From Amyelois transitella (lineage: Eukaryota > Arthropoda > Insecta > Lepidoptera > Pyralidae), in assembly GCF_032362555.1 (NCBI RefSeq), contig NC_083511.1, forward strand, positions 5,332,001-5,396,000: a stretch of 64,000 bases of DNA. The letters run 5' to 3'. The position numbers and the translations under genes were made by a program. Below the pieces are notes generated by a model. That model was not told the DNA's origin and ran no database searches. It saw only the letters and a program-made list of their open reading frames with translations. How positions within the stretch are numbered: the first letter of the stretch is position 1; the number at the start of each line of letters is the position of its first letter. Of this stretch, positions 12,701 through 23,057 are shown piece after piece.

Positions 12701-15700
12701 CGCAAGGAAAAGACCTGATCAGTACATCCCATTCCCTTTCGAAATCCCGCTTGAGCATCCCATATTTTGTCATCAGTTTCATTCCTGACTCTATTAATCA
12801 ATACCTTAGCATACAATTTGCCGACGACGCTAAGCAGGCTTATACCACGATAATTTTTGCAGTCCAGCTGTGACCCTTTTCCTTTGTAAAGTGGCACGAT
12901 AACAGCCTTACACCAATCTTTTGGTACTCGGCCGCTTCTCCAACACAAATTGAAAAGGCAGTACAACTGACTAGCTACTACGCCCTTTCCTGCTTTAAGC
13001 ATCTCGACCGACACTCTATCACACCCAGCAGCCTTTCCCGCTTTCATACTCTTAAGTGCTTCCACAATTTCGAACATTTCAATTTCGCCTTCCATCTCAT
13101 TCTCTTTTTCTTCGCTATAGCAGAAATCTTTCTTATTTCCTTCCTTTTTTTCAAATAAACTTTCAAAATAGTCCTTCCATATCTTTAGTACACATTCTTC
13201 TCCTTTCACAACGCTACCATCCTGGCATCTGATCCTAGTCAGCTCTCTGGTTATAGTATTTCCTCGGGCTGACCTTACGGATTTCCAGAATACTTTCAGA
13301 TTTGACTGAAAGTCTTCTGATAGCCTTTTATCAAAATCCTCTTTATACTCTTCTTTCTTTCTAATCACAGCTTTCTTAACCAAATCTTTCATTTTCTTAT
13401 ATTCCTTACGTGCTTCATTCACATCTTCATCTATAACCTCTTGCATTCTTAAGTTAGCTTTTGCTGCTAACAAATCCAGCCATGCTTTCTTCTTTAATCG
13501 CACAAGTTCTTGCACATCTTTACTCATCCACGCATTTTTGTGATTTTTTCCTTTCCTTCTTCTACTTACACCACACACTTCAACAGCTACTTTCACAATT
13601 CTTTCTTTAAATTCCTTCCATCCATCTTCAATATCGCTCATTTCATCTAAATCTTCAAATTCATCCTTCAGTCTATTAATATACTTCTTACCTACATCCA
13701 TATCCTGCAAATTTTCTACTTTTACTCTTTCCAAAGCGCTGGTTTGCTCCCTTACCCTGTGCCGCCAGCGATTGAAGATACCCCTTATCCGGGATATCAC
13801 CAGTAAATGGTCCGAGTCAATGCCAGCACCGCGATATGCACGGGTATCCAGCACTTTGTTCTTCAATCTTTCATCTACAATCACAAAGTCTATCATACTT
13901 TTTAAAATACCTTCCACTCTTGTGTAGGTGTGGATCTCTTTATGTTGAAACATTGAATTCGACACAAAAAGATCCCACTCTAGACAAATTTCTAATACAC
14001 TTCTTCCATTATCATTCACCTTTTCGTCACCAAACGCACCAAGCACCTTTTCATATCCATCACGCTTTACACCCACCCATCCATTAAAATCACCTAACAT
14101 AATAATCTTCTCATTTGGCTTGGTAACTTTCAATACTTCTCTTACACTATTCCAGAACTCCTCGTTTTCGCTTTTTGCTGACGTTGTACCCCTCGAACCC
14201 ACATCCCAAGGTGCATAAACACCTAGAACGAAGATCCGAGTGATTCCAACTTTCAGCCTAATCCATAGAAGACGAGGGCTGACACACTCATACTCATTCA
14301 CGCACTCAGCCATTCGTGCAGAAAGAATTAGACCGACCCCTTGACAGCCTCGGCTGGTACTGGAAATTCCAGACCAATACGCCGTGTAAGGGCCGTGCTG
14401 CGTCGCGTCGCATCCTTTCCGCTTCGTTTCATTCACGCACAACACATCCAAACGTCTTTCATCCATCATCTGGCATACTTCCTCAATCTTATCCTTCATT
14501 CCTCCTCTTACATTCATCGTCGCAAAGCGGCTTTCAGCAGACCGCATACCGCTCCCGCCGGGAACGAGACGTGATGGGGTGCGGACACCATCGCCGCCAT
14601 TTATATGCTTTTTAAGGTTCATAATGCGATTCCCACGAGACGCTAGGGAAAAATTTTGTCCGCCCCAGCAGAGCCCCGCATGCCAGGGTAAGGCTAGCCA
14701 TTACCTGGGGGTCGCCCAACCCCATGGCGGAAGTGGCACGCTCGAGACTAGGCTCGCCCCTAGCCATGCATCCATCGGCGCGGCAGACCTTAGATTGGCA
14801 GGGATTTACATTAAAGAGGAATCCCAAGTCTATCCCTTAGTCGGCTCTTACGACATCCGTGGGAAAGAGATGGAGTGGTCCTATTCTTTTGTAATGGTGC
14901 CGGGAACCACACGGCACTAAAGTATATAAGAAAGTAAGAAATAAATAAGCTGTATTGTACCTGCTTATGTTTAACATTCTTCTGCTGTAACTTTATAACC
15001 CACTCGAGCGCTTGGCCAAGAGAAACCGGCGTATCGTTGTAATAATTGAAATCCACTTTGTGTGAGAGGTAAGACGTTGCATCGAGGAGACGATTGAATT
15101 CACGCTCCACCTGAAATGTAGAAACAATATTTTTGAATAGTATTAAAAACTTAAGTCTTGTAACTTCTTTCACCACTTCCGGCGACATCCACAGCACGAA
15201 ACAGAGAGATCCGTTCTACATCCACATATCACGTCTCTATTACTTACGTAATAAATAAAGTCGAAAACTTTTGAAAATTGAAAATTGTTTAATCATAAAT
15301 AGAAATATTTAAATTTCATTTAAAATTATATTAATTTGTAATCATTTAAATTTCAATTAAATCAATAAATCGTAACAATGTATACTCTCTTTCCAGATTT
15401 CTATTCTAATTTGAAGTTTGGATAAATTGATGTTATTGACGAAAATGCTGCAGTGCAGTTATTTCTGCACAGCAGCATTTTCTTCTGCAAATTTGACGTG
15501 CACCGATGTTGTAAACACAAAATATATGACAATTAATAAGTGATATTTGAAATGTTCCATAATAATGAATAAAATTATGAAAATCTGACCATTTGATCTT
15601 TATGTTTGGGAACTTGATTCCCTGTTGCTTCATACAGGGGACACTTTTGTTTTATTTTATGAAGCTCCATGTTCATTTGGACTGACAATGTGGTAACAGG

Positions 15701-17717
15701 GTTGCCACCGAGTCCAGTTACCACCATGCCACCTGAAAAAAGAGAATATTGAATTTTATTTTTTATTCTATCATATTTACCATTGGATATAAGATTCTTT
15801 TATTAATTAATGCCGTTTGCTTCCCGGCACCAATACATAACAGAATAGGACCACTCCATCTCTTTCCCATGGATGTTGTAAAAGGCAAATAAGGGATAGG
15901 CTTACAAACTTGGGATTCTTTTTTAGGCGATGGGCTAGCAACCTGTCACTATTTAAATCTCAATTCTATCATTAAGCTAAATAGCTGAATGTGGCCATTC
16001 AGGTTTTTCAAGGCTATTGGCTCTGTCTACCCCGCAAGGGATATAGACGTAACCATATGTATGTATGTATTAATTAATGTTGGTTGCACACAATTTTGAA
16101 TAATTATATTTTATGCTTACACATTTCAGTTGTGGGAACAGTAATCAATACATATCTGTCCAACATGCTAGAAGATCTACAAACTTCATAACAAATATAA
16201 CTTGAAATGTGTAATGTAAATTAAAATAGATAAACTCAACTTCATTCCATTAATTTTTATTGAGCTACATACAATTTCAAATATCAAACAAATAAACTTC
16301 TCCGTTATTTTCGAATGTTGAAAACACATGACTCATCCCTCTTTTTCTATCTATTCAGATAATAAAAGAGATGAAAATATGGCTTAACAAGGTCTGTGAT
16401 TAAGCCCACTGTTACATACCTAAGTCAGCCACATAGGGGCCCTTTCTATAAGTGACAACTCTGCCGCCAACTCTGTCCCTGCCTTCCAGGATCACAACTT
16501 CACATCCAAACGACTGCAGCTGACGAGCCGCTGCCAGTCCAGATACACCTAAAAACCGAGTATGTAAAAAAAAAAGAATCTTCGACATAAAAACTATATA
16601 AAATATACTATATAAAATGAGAAAACGAAGTCTGATATTATTAAGTATAGATAAAATATACCTGCACCAATGATGATAACTTTTGGCCTTTGTTTTCCTT
16701 TAGGTGGAGCTGGTATTGGTGTGATACGCTCATAAATACCAAAGTTAATGAATCCATGTCTTTCCAAAAAAGCATGAGTTCTCATTACAAGGGCTGGATC
16801 ACCATTGTATGGAGGCTGAAATAGATCATAACATTTTGTTTTAAATAGAAGTAAATTATTTTTTGACTGTTGGCTCTGTCTACCCCGCAAGGGATATAGA
16901 CGTGATTATATGTATGTATGTATGTATGTGTAAATTATTTTTCAATAATACCTATTATTCATGTTATTTACCTTTGGAACATAGAGGATAACGTCCAGCA
17001 AGGGATGATTTTGAGAAGATTAAAATGTACAAATATAGTACATTGAAGATTAAATAGAAAACATACAATTTATTCCAATGTAAGGAAACTTACTTCCATT
17101 TTCTGCATTGCAATTTCTTGAGTAAGCTGTTTCTTTGGATCTTCAAACCACAGTTTGAGTATACGGTTTCTTATTTGAACAAATGTATGAGCTGAAGCAC
17201 CTTGGAGATCAGAGAAACATTCGGCTTCTAAAGAAGACATCTTGTCAAATGGCAACCGACTCTGAAATGCGGCACCCTCCAAACTGTAAAATTTTAAAAA
17301 TTAAATTTAGTTTTATAATGATAGTATTATTTTTTCTTCAGGCGGATGCATCAAAGAGCGCAAAACAGAACACTTTTACCTATTAAGCATCTCTCTATAG
17401 TTAATTTCTTCTATGTCATCATTTTTTGTTTCCTCCTGTGGAGACTGTTTTTCGTCCTTCTTAAGATCCTTGACATCAGTGTTTCGGCTAGATGATGAAG
17501 ACTCTCGCCGGCCTCCTAAAGAAGTGGGACTAGATGATGTAACCTTACTCCTTTCAGACTGGTCAGATTCAGAGTCATCTTGCTTTAATTTTTCATCCAA
17601 TTCGCGGTTTTCGACCTGAGAATAACAAAGAAGTAACCTAATTAGGTTTCTTTGACTGCAAGAGCAAAAAACATAATGAACAATTTTTATTACCTTAGCA
17701 CGTTTACGGCGACTCAT
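9747..17717 (-). CDS. Lysine-specific histone demethylase 1 (KDM1A/LSD1), 5' ten exons, gene runs off to the left
   Basis: Nuclear FAD-dependent amine oxidase that removes methyl groups from H3K4me1/2, usually within a CoREST complex. Ten exons are readable: 17694-17717, 17380-17615, 17094-17283, 16662-16815, 16420-16548, 15590-15732, 14961-15110, 11169-11227, 10826-11053 and 9747-9895. All have GT-AG borders and phases agree, giving 487 codons from ATG at 17717. The N-terminus is short, basic and Ser/acid-rich. A SWIRM domain spans about residues 87-185 ([14 protein letters not shown]). The FAD-binding Rossmann motif GAGVSG is at about 200-205, followed by EGRDRVGGR. The coiled-coil tower insert covers about 293-437, and the last exon reads [19 protein letters not shown]. 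The C-terminal amine-oxidase half (about 350 residues in the family) is missing and must lie beyond 9747, probably outside the window. A LINE sits in one intron. Confidence 0.93.
10190..10520. repeat. Cluster of short hairpins in LSD1 intron
   Basis: Within 330 bp there is a run of small inverted repeats of the form TCTC...GAGA, separated by GTGTTT or GTTT. Examples are CTCTATCTTTAAAGAG (about 10290), CTCTGTTCGGAGAG (about 10331) and CTTCTTTTTAAGAAG (about 10355). The strongest is a perfect 15-bp stem with a 6-base loop at 10386-10421 (arm ATGAGTGATCTAAAT). The block lies between LSD1 exon 10 and the exon-9 duplicate. Function unknown; it could be a degenerate repeat array. Confidence 0.55.
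10535..10631 (-). pseudogene. Partial duplicate of the LSD1 tower-domain exon
   Basis: This stretch repeats the 3' end of LSD1 exon 9 (10826-10905) together with the intronic bases after its donor (atatatttacc). In the exon frame it reads [20 protein letters not shown], against [20 protein letters not shown] in the parent. It keeps the reading frame and a donor GTAAAT, but I see no convincing acceptor on its 5' side. It is therefore probably a dead partial duplication; a cryptic or alternative exon is not excluded. Confidence 0.8.
11502..14915 (-). mobile_element. Full-length RTE-like non-LTR retrotransposon (LINE) with 14-bp target duplication
   Basis: The 3414-bp insertion in an LSD1 intron is flanked on both sides by the same 14 bases, ACTAAAGTATATAA (11488-11501 and 14916-14929). 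On the minus strand it begins near GCCGTGTGGTTCCCGG, has a roughly 290-bp leader, one 1033-codon ORF, and a very short 3' end of TATG repeats. Total length near 3.4 kb, a single ORF with an apurinic-type endonuclease followed by reverse transcriptase, no RNase H, and a microsatellite tail fit the RTE group. The clade call is inference. Perfect flanking repeats and an unbroken ORF suggest a young insertion. It lies in the same orientation as LSD1. Confidence 0.92.
11521..14622 (-). CDS. LINE polyprotein: apurinic-like endonuclease plus reverse transcriptase
   Basis: The 1033-residue intact ORF encodes the protein that nicks target DNA and reverse-transcribes the element RNA at the nick. The endonuclease/exonuclease/phosphatase domain covers about residues 33-280: NETK at 64-67 (metal-binding Glu), GDFN at 177-180 and SDH at 270-272 are the expected catalytic positions. 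The reverse transcriptase covers about 560-830: FVDLEKAYD at 658-666 carries the first Asp and YADD at 758-761 the Asp pair. The C-terminus ([15 protein letters not shown], then [13 protein letters not shown]) is a conserved tail also found in the truncated copies in this window. No RNase H or zinc knuckle is seen. The ATG at 14622 is the first in frame. All catalytic motifs are intact, so the copy may be active. Confidence 0.93.
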   Translation of the reverse strand: MNLKKHINGGDGVRTPSRLVPGGSGMRSAESRFATMNVRGGMKDKIEEVCQMMDERRLDVLCVNETKRKGCDATQHGPYTAYWSGISSTSRGCQGVGLILSARMAECVNEYECVSPRLLWIRLKVGITRIFVLGVYAPWDVGSRGTTSAKSENEEFWNSVREVLKVTKPNEKIIMLGDFNGWVGVKRDGYEKVLGAFGDEKVNDNGRSVLEICLEWDLFVSNSMFQHKEIHTYTRVEGILKSMIDFVIVDERLKNKVLDTRAYRGAGIDSDHLLVISRIRGIFNRWRHRVREQTSALERVKVENLQDMDVGKKYINRLKDEFEDLDEMSDIEDGWKEFKERIVKVAVEVCGVSRRRKGKNHKNAWMSKDVQELVRLKKKAWLDLLAAKANLRMQEVIDEDVNEARKEYKKMKDLVKKAVIRKKEEYKEDFDKRLSEDFQSNLKVFWKSVRSARGNTITRELTRIRCQDGSVVKGEECVLKIWKDYFESLFEKKEGNKKDFCYSEEKENEMEGEIEMFEIVEALKSMKAGKAAGCDRVSVEMLKAGKGVVASQLYCLFNLCWRSGRVPKDWCKAVIVPLYKGKGSQLDCKNYRGISLLSVVGKLYAKVLINRVRNETDDKIWDAQAGFRKGMGCTDQVFSLRCIAEKFLAKSQKVYCTFVDLEKAYDRVERNELWSALSMHGVSSLLIRALKSLYEDSSACVRINGAHTEWFKIEKGVRQGCVASPWLFNLFMDSCLTDLKESKSGLRMNELLVKCLLYADDQVILASSAEELQEMVNCMHEALKEKGMKVNVSKTKTLVFEMEKEMTACNILIGGEKVEQVKEFVYLGSKFTSDGKYDSDIERRVNAGNMVNGALHAFMSSQKLSKKARLAVHRGVLVPTLMYGSESWVWQKKHESRINAVEMRALRSMMGVKLSDRIRNSVIRECCDVKEDVVTGIEKGMLRWFGHVERMNESRLTKQIYKESVEGKVGVGRPRRTYLDQIKDVLVKGQVKSTRNRRACMKRVMNVDEAKEVCRDRGKWKEVVSAYPSGKEA
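15813..16067 (+). mobile_element. SINE, full-length copy with 12-bp target duplication
   Basis: The roughly 255-bp element lies in an LSD1 intron. It is flanked by TATTAATTAATG at 15801-15812 and 16068-16079. It starts near CCGTTTGCTTCCCGGCACC and ends GGATATAGACGT... followed by TATG repeats. It is the reference copy here for a family with at least eight other full or partial copies in the window. About the first 100 bp matches the leader of the LINE at 14811-14915, and about the last 50 bp matches the LINE 3' end. No protein is encoded. I see no convincing tRNA-type A and B boxes. Confidence 0.85.
16866..16926 (+). mobile_element. SINE 3' fragment
   Basis: It matches the last 60 bp of the SINE at 15813-16067 (GTTGGCTCTGTCTACCCCGC, then TATG repeats) and sits in the LSD1 intron between exons 3 and 4. 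It is 5' truncated. Confidence 0.8.
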
Positions 17718-18040
17718 TTTTGAACTTTATTTCGTTTGGGAAAATTAATAGAAATGCTAAAACCAAACCACAATCAAAAAAGCCGGAGCAAAACAAACCA
17801 AGTAAATCCGAATACTCGTTCAGAAATAAGGTGACAGTGACAGTGACATTTTGGTCATGTGTTCTGAAATCGAAAGGTATGGCATTTTTATTATTTTTCT
17901 ATTTTTATAAAAGTTGAAGTTTAAATTAAACCAGTGACATTTATGTATTCGTGTAAGTCATATAATAAATAAACACAAATTTTCTAGTTTAGATTATTAT
18001 ACACACAAAGATCTTCTTCAATATATGAGTTCCATATTTA

Positions 18041-18672
18041 CATACATAAAATCACGCCTCTTTCTCGGAGGGGTAGGCAGAGACTACATCTTTCCACTTG
18101 CCACGATTTCTGCGTACTTCCTTCGCTTCATCCACATTTATAACTCTCTTCATATAAGCTTGGCGGTTTCGGGTACTCTTAACCTGACCCTTTACCAGGA
18201 CGTCCTTAATTTGATCAAGATACGTTCGTCTAGGCCTTCCCACTCCGACCTTTCCCTCCACACTCTTAGTCGACCTGCTTTCATTCATCCTCTCCACATG
18301 ACCAAACCATCTTAACATATGTAGATACCCTTTCTTATTCTTGTAACTACATCTTCTTTCACATCACAATATTCCCTTATCACGCTGTTCCTTATCCGGT
18401 CACTCAATATCACACCCGTCATACTCCTTAACGCTCTCATTTCCACTGCATTTATTCTGCTTTCGTGCTTCTTTTGCCACACCCAACTTTCACTCCTATA
18501 CATTAATGTCGGGACCAACACGTACCTATGCACAGCAACTCAAGCCTTTTTGGACAGTTTTTGACTGCTAATAAAGGCATGGAAAGCTTCATGTTCCCCG
18601 CGTTCACTCTCCTTTCAATATCACTATCAAACTTGCCATCATGTAAACTGTGATCATATACAAACTCTTCCA
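18041..18672 (-). pseudogene. 5'-truncated, mutated copy of the RTE-like LINE
   Basis: This is the 3' fifth of the LINE at 11502-14915, aligning to roughly its last 650 bases and carrying the same conserved tail ([20 protein letters not shown]). It has internal indels, for example a loss inside [10 protein letters not shown], and broken frames, so it is dead. It lies just upstream of the LSD1 start codon (17717), in the same orientation. Confidence 0.88.
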
Positions 18673-19222
18673 ATGTGTATTTATAAACAAGACGTGACTT
18701 TTTTTTTCTCAGGAAGTTCCTGCTTTTGTGAGAGAGATATTTTAGCAATAAAATAACATTTTCGGTCAAGGTCATTTATTACTAAAGAAAAACTAAGTAT
18801 TACAAATTACCTAATAGGTACCTACATAGGAGTAATATTCTTTAATCAGTAGTAACATACTTTCTCATAAAATGTTATCTTCAGTGGCTTTCTCCTATCG
18901 TAGCTATAATAAACACCTACGATTAGACTGTTAACTGTTCTTACGTGTCTCATTACTATTACACAAATTATATATATCCTTCGAAATATTCAGTAGATAC
19001 GCCTGAGAATACTGACTTTTTGTAACCCTCTCTTTTTTATTTTTAGGTATTCATAGTTGTACCCTCTGCCGTTATATATTCCAGTAAGTATATTCTACCT
19101 TCTATGAGTTTCGTAGCTGAACGCATTGTTTGGATGTACAATATTAGTTATTAATTAAATATCTCATTTAATGTGCCAGCTGCCAGGTCATAACTTTATT
19201 ATATTATAATAACAATTGGAAA

Positions 19223-20951
19223 TTAAAACGTTTTTCTAAAATGGTTATGCAAGGGGCCTTCTTCAGTATAACCTGCAATTTCTTGTGGAATTATTGCACT
19301 TTCTTCGATACTGCCACAAGGACGGCACATGCACTCCAGAGGAGCTTTTGTCGTAACCTAAAAAAACGAATAAACTTGATTATATTCATTGTTTTCTACA
19401 TATTAAAATAAAATATGATCTTAATAGTGCAAGTAACTAATATATACTTTTCTATATCTTTTATCTTCACTCTTTGCCTTTGGACAAGATAAAACCACAG
19501 TTGCCTCTCTTTCGCCTGATTCTTGACAACAATTACAAGTTCGTTCCATTTGCCATATTTTACTGCCTGAAACCTAAAAACAACCATAACATTTATAAAC
19601 ATTTTTTTGTTAAAATATTTCATAATACCTAGGTACTTACCATATCTAATGATGTAAATATCAACTCATTCCTTTTATGCGCGTGCATGCTAGAAGATGA
19701 TTTACGAAATTTTACGTGGACAGAATCGCGGGCGTGTTTTAGTAAGTAGGTTAGGTATGTTTACAAAAGATGCTAATTTACCTGTATTAGACTATAATAT
19801 TTATTATGGACTTGCTGTTGACCACTCCAACTCTCACTCCAACCCATGGATGTCGTAAAAGGCGACTAAGAGATAGGCTTATAAACTTGAGATTCTTCTT
19901 TTAAGCGACGGGCTAGCAACCTGTCACTTTAAATGAATCTCAATTCTATCAGTAAGCCAAACAGCTGAACGTGGCCTATCGGTATTTTCAAGACTGTTGG
20001 CTCTGTCTACCCCGCAAGGGATATAGACGTGATTATATATGTGTATCTATGTATGTATAAATCGACAATGGTCACATATTGCATGAATGTACATACAGGT
20101 TTCCTCACGATGTTCTCCCTCACCGTGAGCATAAATGAACATAACAACATTATTATTTTCTGACTATTTTCGAAGTTATGTTCATACATAACTTCGAAAA
20201 TAGTCATTGGTACATGGCCGGGGTGGGCTTCGAACCTATTCCTTTTTGTGGCACACACATTTTTACCGGGCACCTTACCGATTCACCGACGCTCTTGTTG
20301 TCTTGCGACTTCATTCGCTGTAAAAGTTCACTGATAATCTTTCATCGCCAATTTTAAACCCCTTTCCCCTTTTTTCATAATAAACAACCTATGTTCTTCC
20401 CCAGGGACAATCATTTCTGTATCAAATTTCATAAAAATCGATTCAGTCGTTAGGCGTAAAAGTGTAACAACACATTAACAATATTAGTAGGGATAGGACT
20501 TAAGTACTAACAGTCACGTAAGAGTAAAGTTTTTTAAAATACCTGAACGTAACTAGAACATTTTCCAATACAAGCAAATGAAGGAATGGCTTTAGGTACA
20601 CAACCTGGGTGTTGGAGTACATGAATTACTGGGGTCATTTGACATTCTTGACCTGTGAAAAGAAGAGAACATGGTTTAATTAATCGATTACCAAAAAATA
20701 TGTGATATACTGAGACATGTGGCCAAAAAGTATGAGATAAGTGGAAAATCAAGAGAGAACCTTATCTACATGAAACAGAAAGGTCTGAGCTTACAGGTCA
20801 CAAATAAAAATGATATTGTTTGAGACAGTCAGCTAGATATTGAGTACTATTACTTACCTGGTGGCAAATTAACTTCTTGCGCTCTAACGATTTTATCTTG
20901 GAGATGGCACATTGATAGTACAATACAGATTGATATTATTTTTGGAATCAT
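19223..20951 (-). CDS. burs: Bursicon subunit alpha precursor
   Basis: Secreted cystine-knot hormone subunit. It pairs with bursicon beta to activate the receptor LGR2/rickets, driving cuticle tanning and wing expansion after ecdysis. Four exons join in phase: 20858-20951, 20543-20652, 19448-19573 and 19223-19357, giving 154 residues, close to the family length. The first exon supplies a signal peptide (MIPKIISICIVLSMC). The mature part reads CQMTPVIHVLQHPGCVPKAI, then MERTCNCCQESGERE, then APLECMCRPC, with the cysteine pattern of the family. It ends GPLHNHFRKTF at a TAA. The partner gene pburs starts 1.24 kb away on the other strand. Confidence 0.96.
19821..20058 (+). mobile_element. SINE copy inside the burs intron
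   Basis: Same family as 15813-16067, with the head partly lost. It runs from 'ccatggatgtcgtaaaagg' to a TATG-rich tail and lies between burs exons 2 and 3, antisense to the gene. Confidence 0.82.
20075..20300 (-). mobile_element. tRNA-derived SINE of a second family
   Basis: On the minus strand it carries a box-A-like TCGGTGAATCGG, a box-B-like GGTTCGAAGCCC about 60 bases downstream, and the 'ggtttcctcacgatgtt' body (written here on the plus strand) common in lepidopteran SINEs. It abuts the tail of the SINE at 19821-20058. It contains a perfect 20-bp inverted repeat with a 6-base loop at 20161-20206. Confidence 0.6.
20335..20495. repeat. Interspersed repeat fragment
   Basis: The phrase 'aaatttcataaaaatcgattcagtcgtt...aatattagtaggga' resembles the body and 5' end of Helitron-like repeats such as 41613-41814, read in reverse. 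The CTAG end is absent, so this is a truncated fragment. Confidence 0.45.
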
Positions 20952-22188
20952 GATTTTTTTTTCAAAAACTCCACACAATTTATGGAGCTACTCCTTTAAC
21001 AGATTACAAAATAATATAAAAATTGAGGAAATCTTTTAGCTTTTATACTGGATTTTACTCTCAATAGAGAATCAAACAAGAAAAAGCAATTACTGAATGT
21101 GTGACAAAGGTCTTACTGTGCAGACACGATTATAATGATCGGTTATTTTAATGGTCTGTCACAGCAGGGTTGTTCATATACCTACTAATAATGCTTTATA
21201 TTAAAAAAAGCATTATAATCACTTGTAGGTATACATACATACAGTCCTCATCCTCCTGGCGATAGTCCGATTGTATATTCAATTCACCTTTCTGCAAAGG
21301 GTACCTAGGTAATCCTGAATAAGGTCAATCAGCAACCTCTGCAATATTTCAAGGTAAAAAATAACCTAGGTTACACATCCATTTCCCTAAATGTGCATCA
21401 TTGACAATGATTTCCTTCGCCGTAATAGTATCGGCAAGCAATGAAACTAATAATCCTCACTCAGAATACAAGTCATTGGATCATAGCGGATGCAGTAGAA
21501 TTTAAAACTTACATCACTTATGTTTTGTTCGCGCAGGTGCTCTAACTTATTAAGTACAATTATAATTTATTTTATAACATTAAAATCCATACTTATAAAA
21601 CCGTAAGTAGCTCAGTTTGTTTTATAGATGTTGTTATTATAAATCACTTAGGGTACTTTTCACGCGGGCGAAACTGCAGAAAAAAATAATTTTAAAACGA
21701 TTTCATTGATTCATATACTTACCTACCTATATCTCATGCATTATAACTTCTAAACTCTTTTTATGTTGAACAATTTTTAAAATATGTCTTTTAACAAATA
21801 GATAATATCGGTATATATGTTAGCGTGTATGTTCCCGTAACATCACTGTCGGGCCCTACGGTCTCAAAAAGTTAAACTGACTCTGGGTAAAAAATTTTTT
21901 TTTGGTTATTTAAAATTAAAAGTGGACTTATCAATAAAATCATAAAGAATATTGTACACATTTTACTAGTTTCGATAGGTATACAATTTGATAATGCTAG
22001 GAGCAGCGACATGGAACATGTTATTTCACTCAAGATCTCGATAACCCGCTGACAATACTTAGCTCTCTACCTACTCTCTCGATTATAAGTTGTCTTTCTT
22101 AGTATAAAAAGAAAGTTCTGAAGTATGGATACACAGTTCTCTTTTATTTTTCTCGTAGTAAAGAACTTTAGCAAAGTTTATTCTAATT
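20952..22188. promoter_or_regulatory. Shared 5' flank of the divergent bursicon genes
   Basis: The 1.24 kb between the two start codons must hold the 5' regions of both burs (minus) and pburs (plus). No other gene is seen. A diverged repeat remnant is suggested at about 21230-21300 and near 21600-21680 (CACGCGGGCGAAAC). I cannot point to individual factor-binding sites with confidence. Confidence 0.5.
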
Positions 22189-23057
22189 ATGTTAAGTAAA
22201 TCTGCAATTATTTGTTTAACACATTTTTTGTTTATAAGTATTATGCATTGTTCTGGGGACGAAACATGTGAAACAGTTCCTACTGAAATACATGTCACAA
22301 AAGGTACTTAAGATGTTTTATATATTTTGTATAATTATTCGAAATCATAGTAGGTATGAAGAATCAAGGGTCCATAGTTTTTTTTACATATTTTTAAAGA
22401 TGTTTTTGCCTGGAATTTCTTAGGTAGTTTTCTCACTCAAATACATCTCAAATTAGGATTATCTAGCCTTTAAGATACTGAGATAAATTACAACTCTGTA
22501 CAAAGTTCACCTCCACAACCAAAGAATGCACCAGGCCATGAAATAAGGTACACTTACCTACTGAATTTTTTTCACAAACTTTTTAACAGAGGAATACGAC
22601 GATATGGGTCGGCTGGTGCGATCGTGCAGTGGAGAAGTAAATGTAAACAAATGCGAAGGAATGTGCACCAGTCAAGTTCAGCCATCTGTTGTGACAGCTA
22701 CAGGTTTTTTAAAGGTGAGTGAACAAAGTTTATAAAAGTCCTTCCCTATATTAGGATTAATTATAAATAATATTTAAAATTAATCCAAACATGGTCAACA
22801 ACGGCCAGCAAAATAAAAAAAATTGCATCAATATTAACTATGTCATCTTTAACTTCTGTTATTGATATACAGTGTAATATTTTTAGGAATGCTTTTGCTG
22901 CAGAGAAAACTACTTACGCGAGCGATTAGTGACTCTTACTCATTGCTATGATCCAGATGGTCTTAGATTTGATGATGAAGATAATGCTGTTATGGAAGTC
23001 AAATTAAGAGAACCAGATAACTGTAAATGCCATAAATGCGGAGAGTTTAGTCGATAA
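22189..23057 (+). CDS. pburs: Bursicon subunit beta precursor (partner of burs)
   Basis: Second subunit of the bursicon heterodimer; beta homodimers are also known in insects and have immune roles. Three exons join in phase: 22189-22303, 22590-22714 and 22887-23057, giving 136 residues. A hydrophobic signal peptide covers about residues 5-22 ([19 protein letters not shown]). The cystine-knot part follows: [61 protein letters not shown] and stop. ATG 22189 is chosen because it immediately precedes the signal peptide. It is transcribed away from burs. A possible poly(A) signal is at about 23580. Confidence 0.96.

Noticed and set aside
12074-14087. Several plus-strand ORFs of 60-90 codons
   Set aside because: They are antisense shadows of the LINE polyprotein gene.
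14579-15197. ORFs of 113 and 128 codons around the LINE 5' end
   Set aside because: They read through the LINE leader and the junction with LSD1 exon 7; only the 14961-15110 part is real coding, in LSD1.
17720-17917. Plus-strand ORF divergent from LSD1
   Set aside because: Basic, low-complexity translation overlapping the LSD1 promoter and 5' leader; no recognisable domain.
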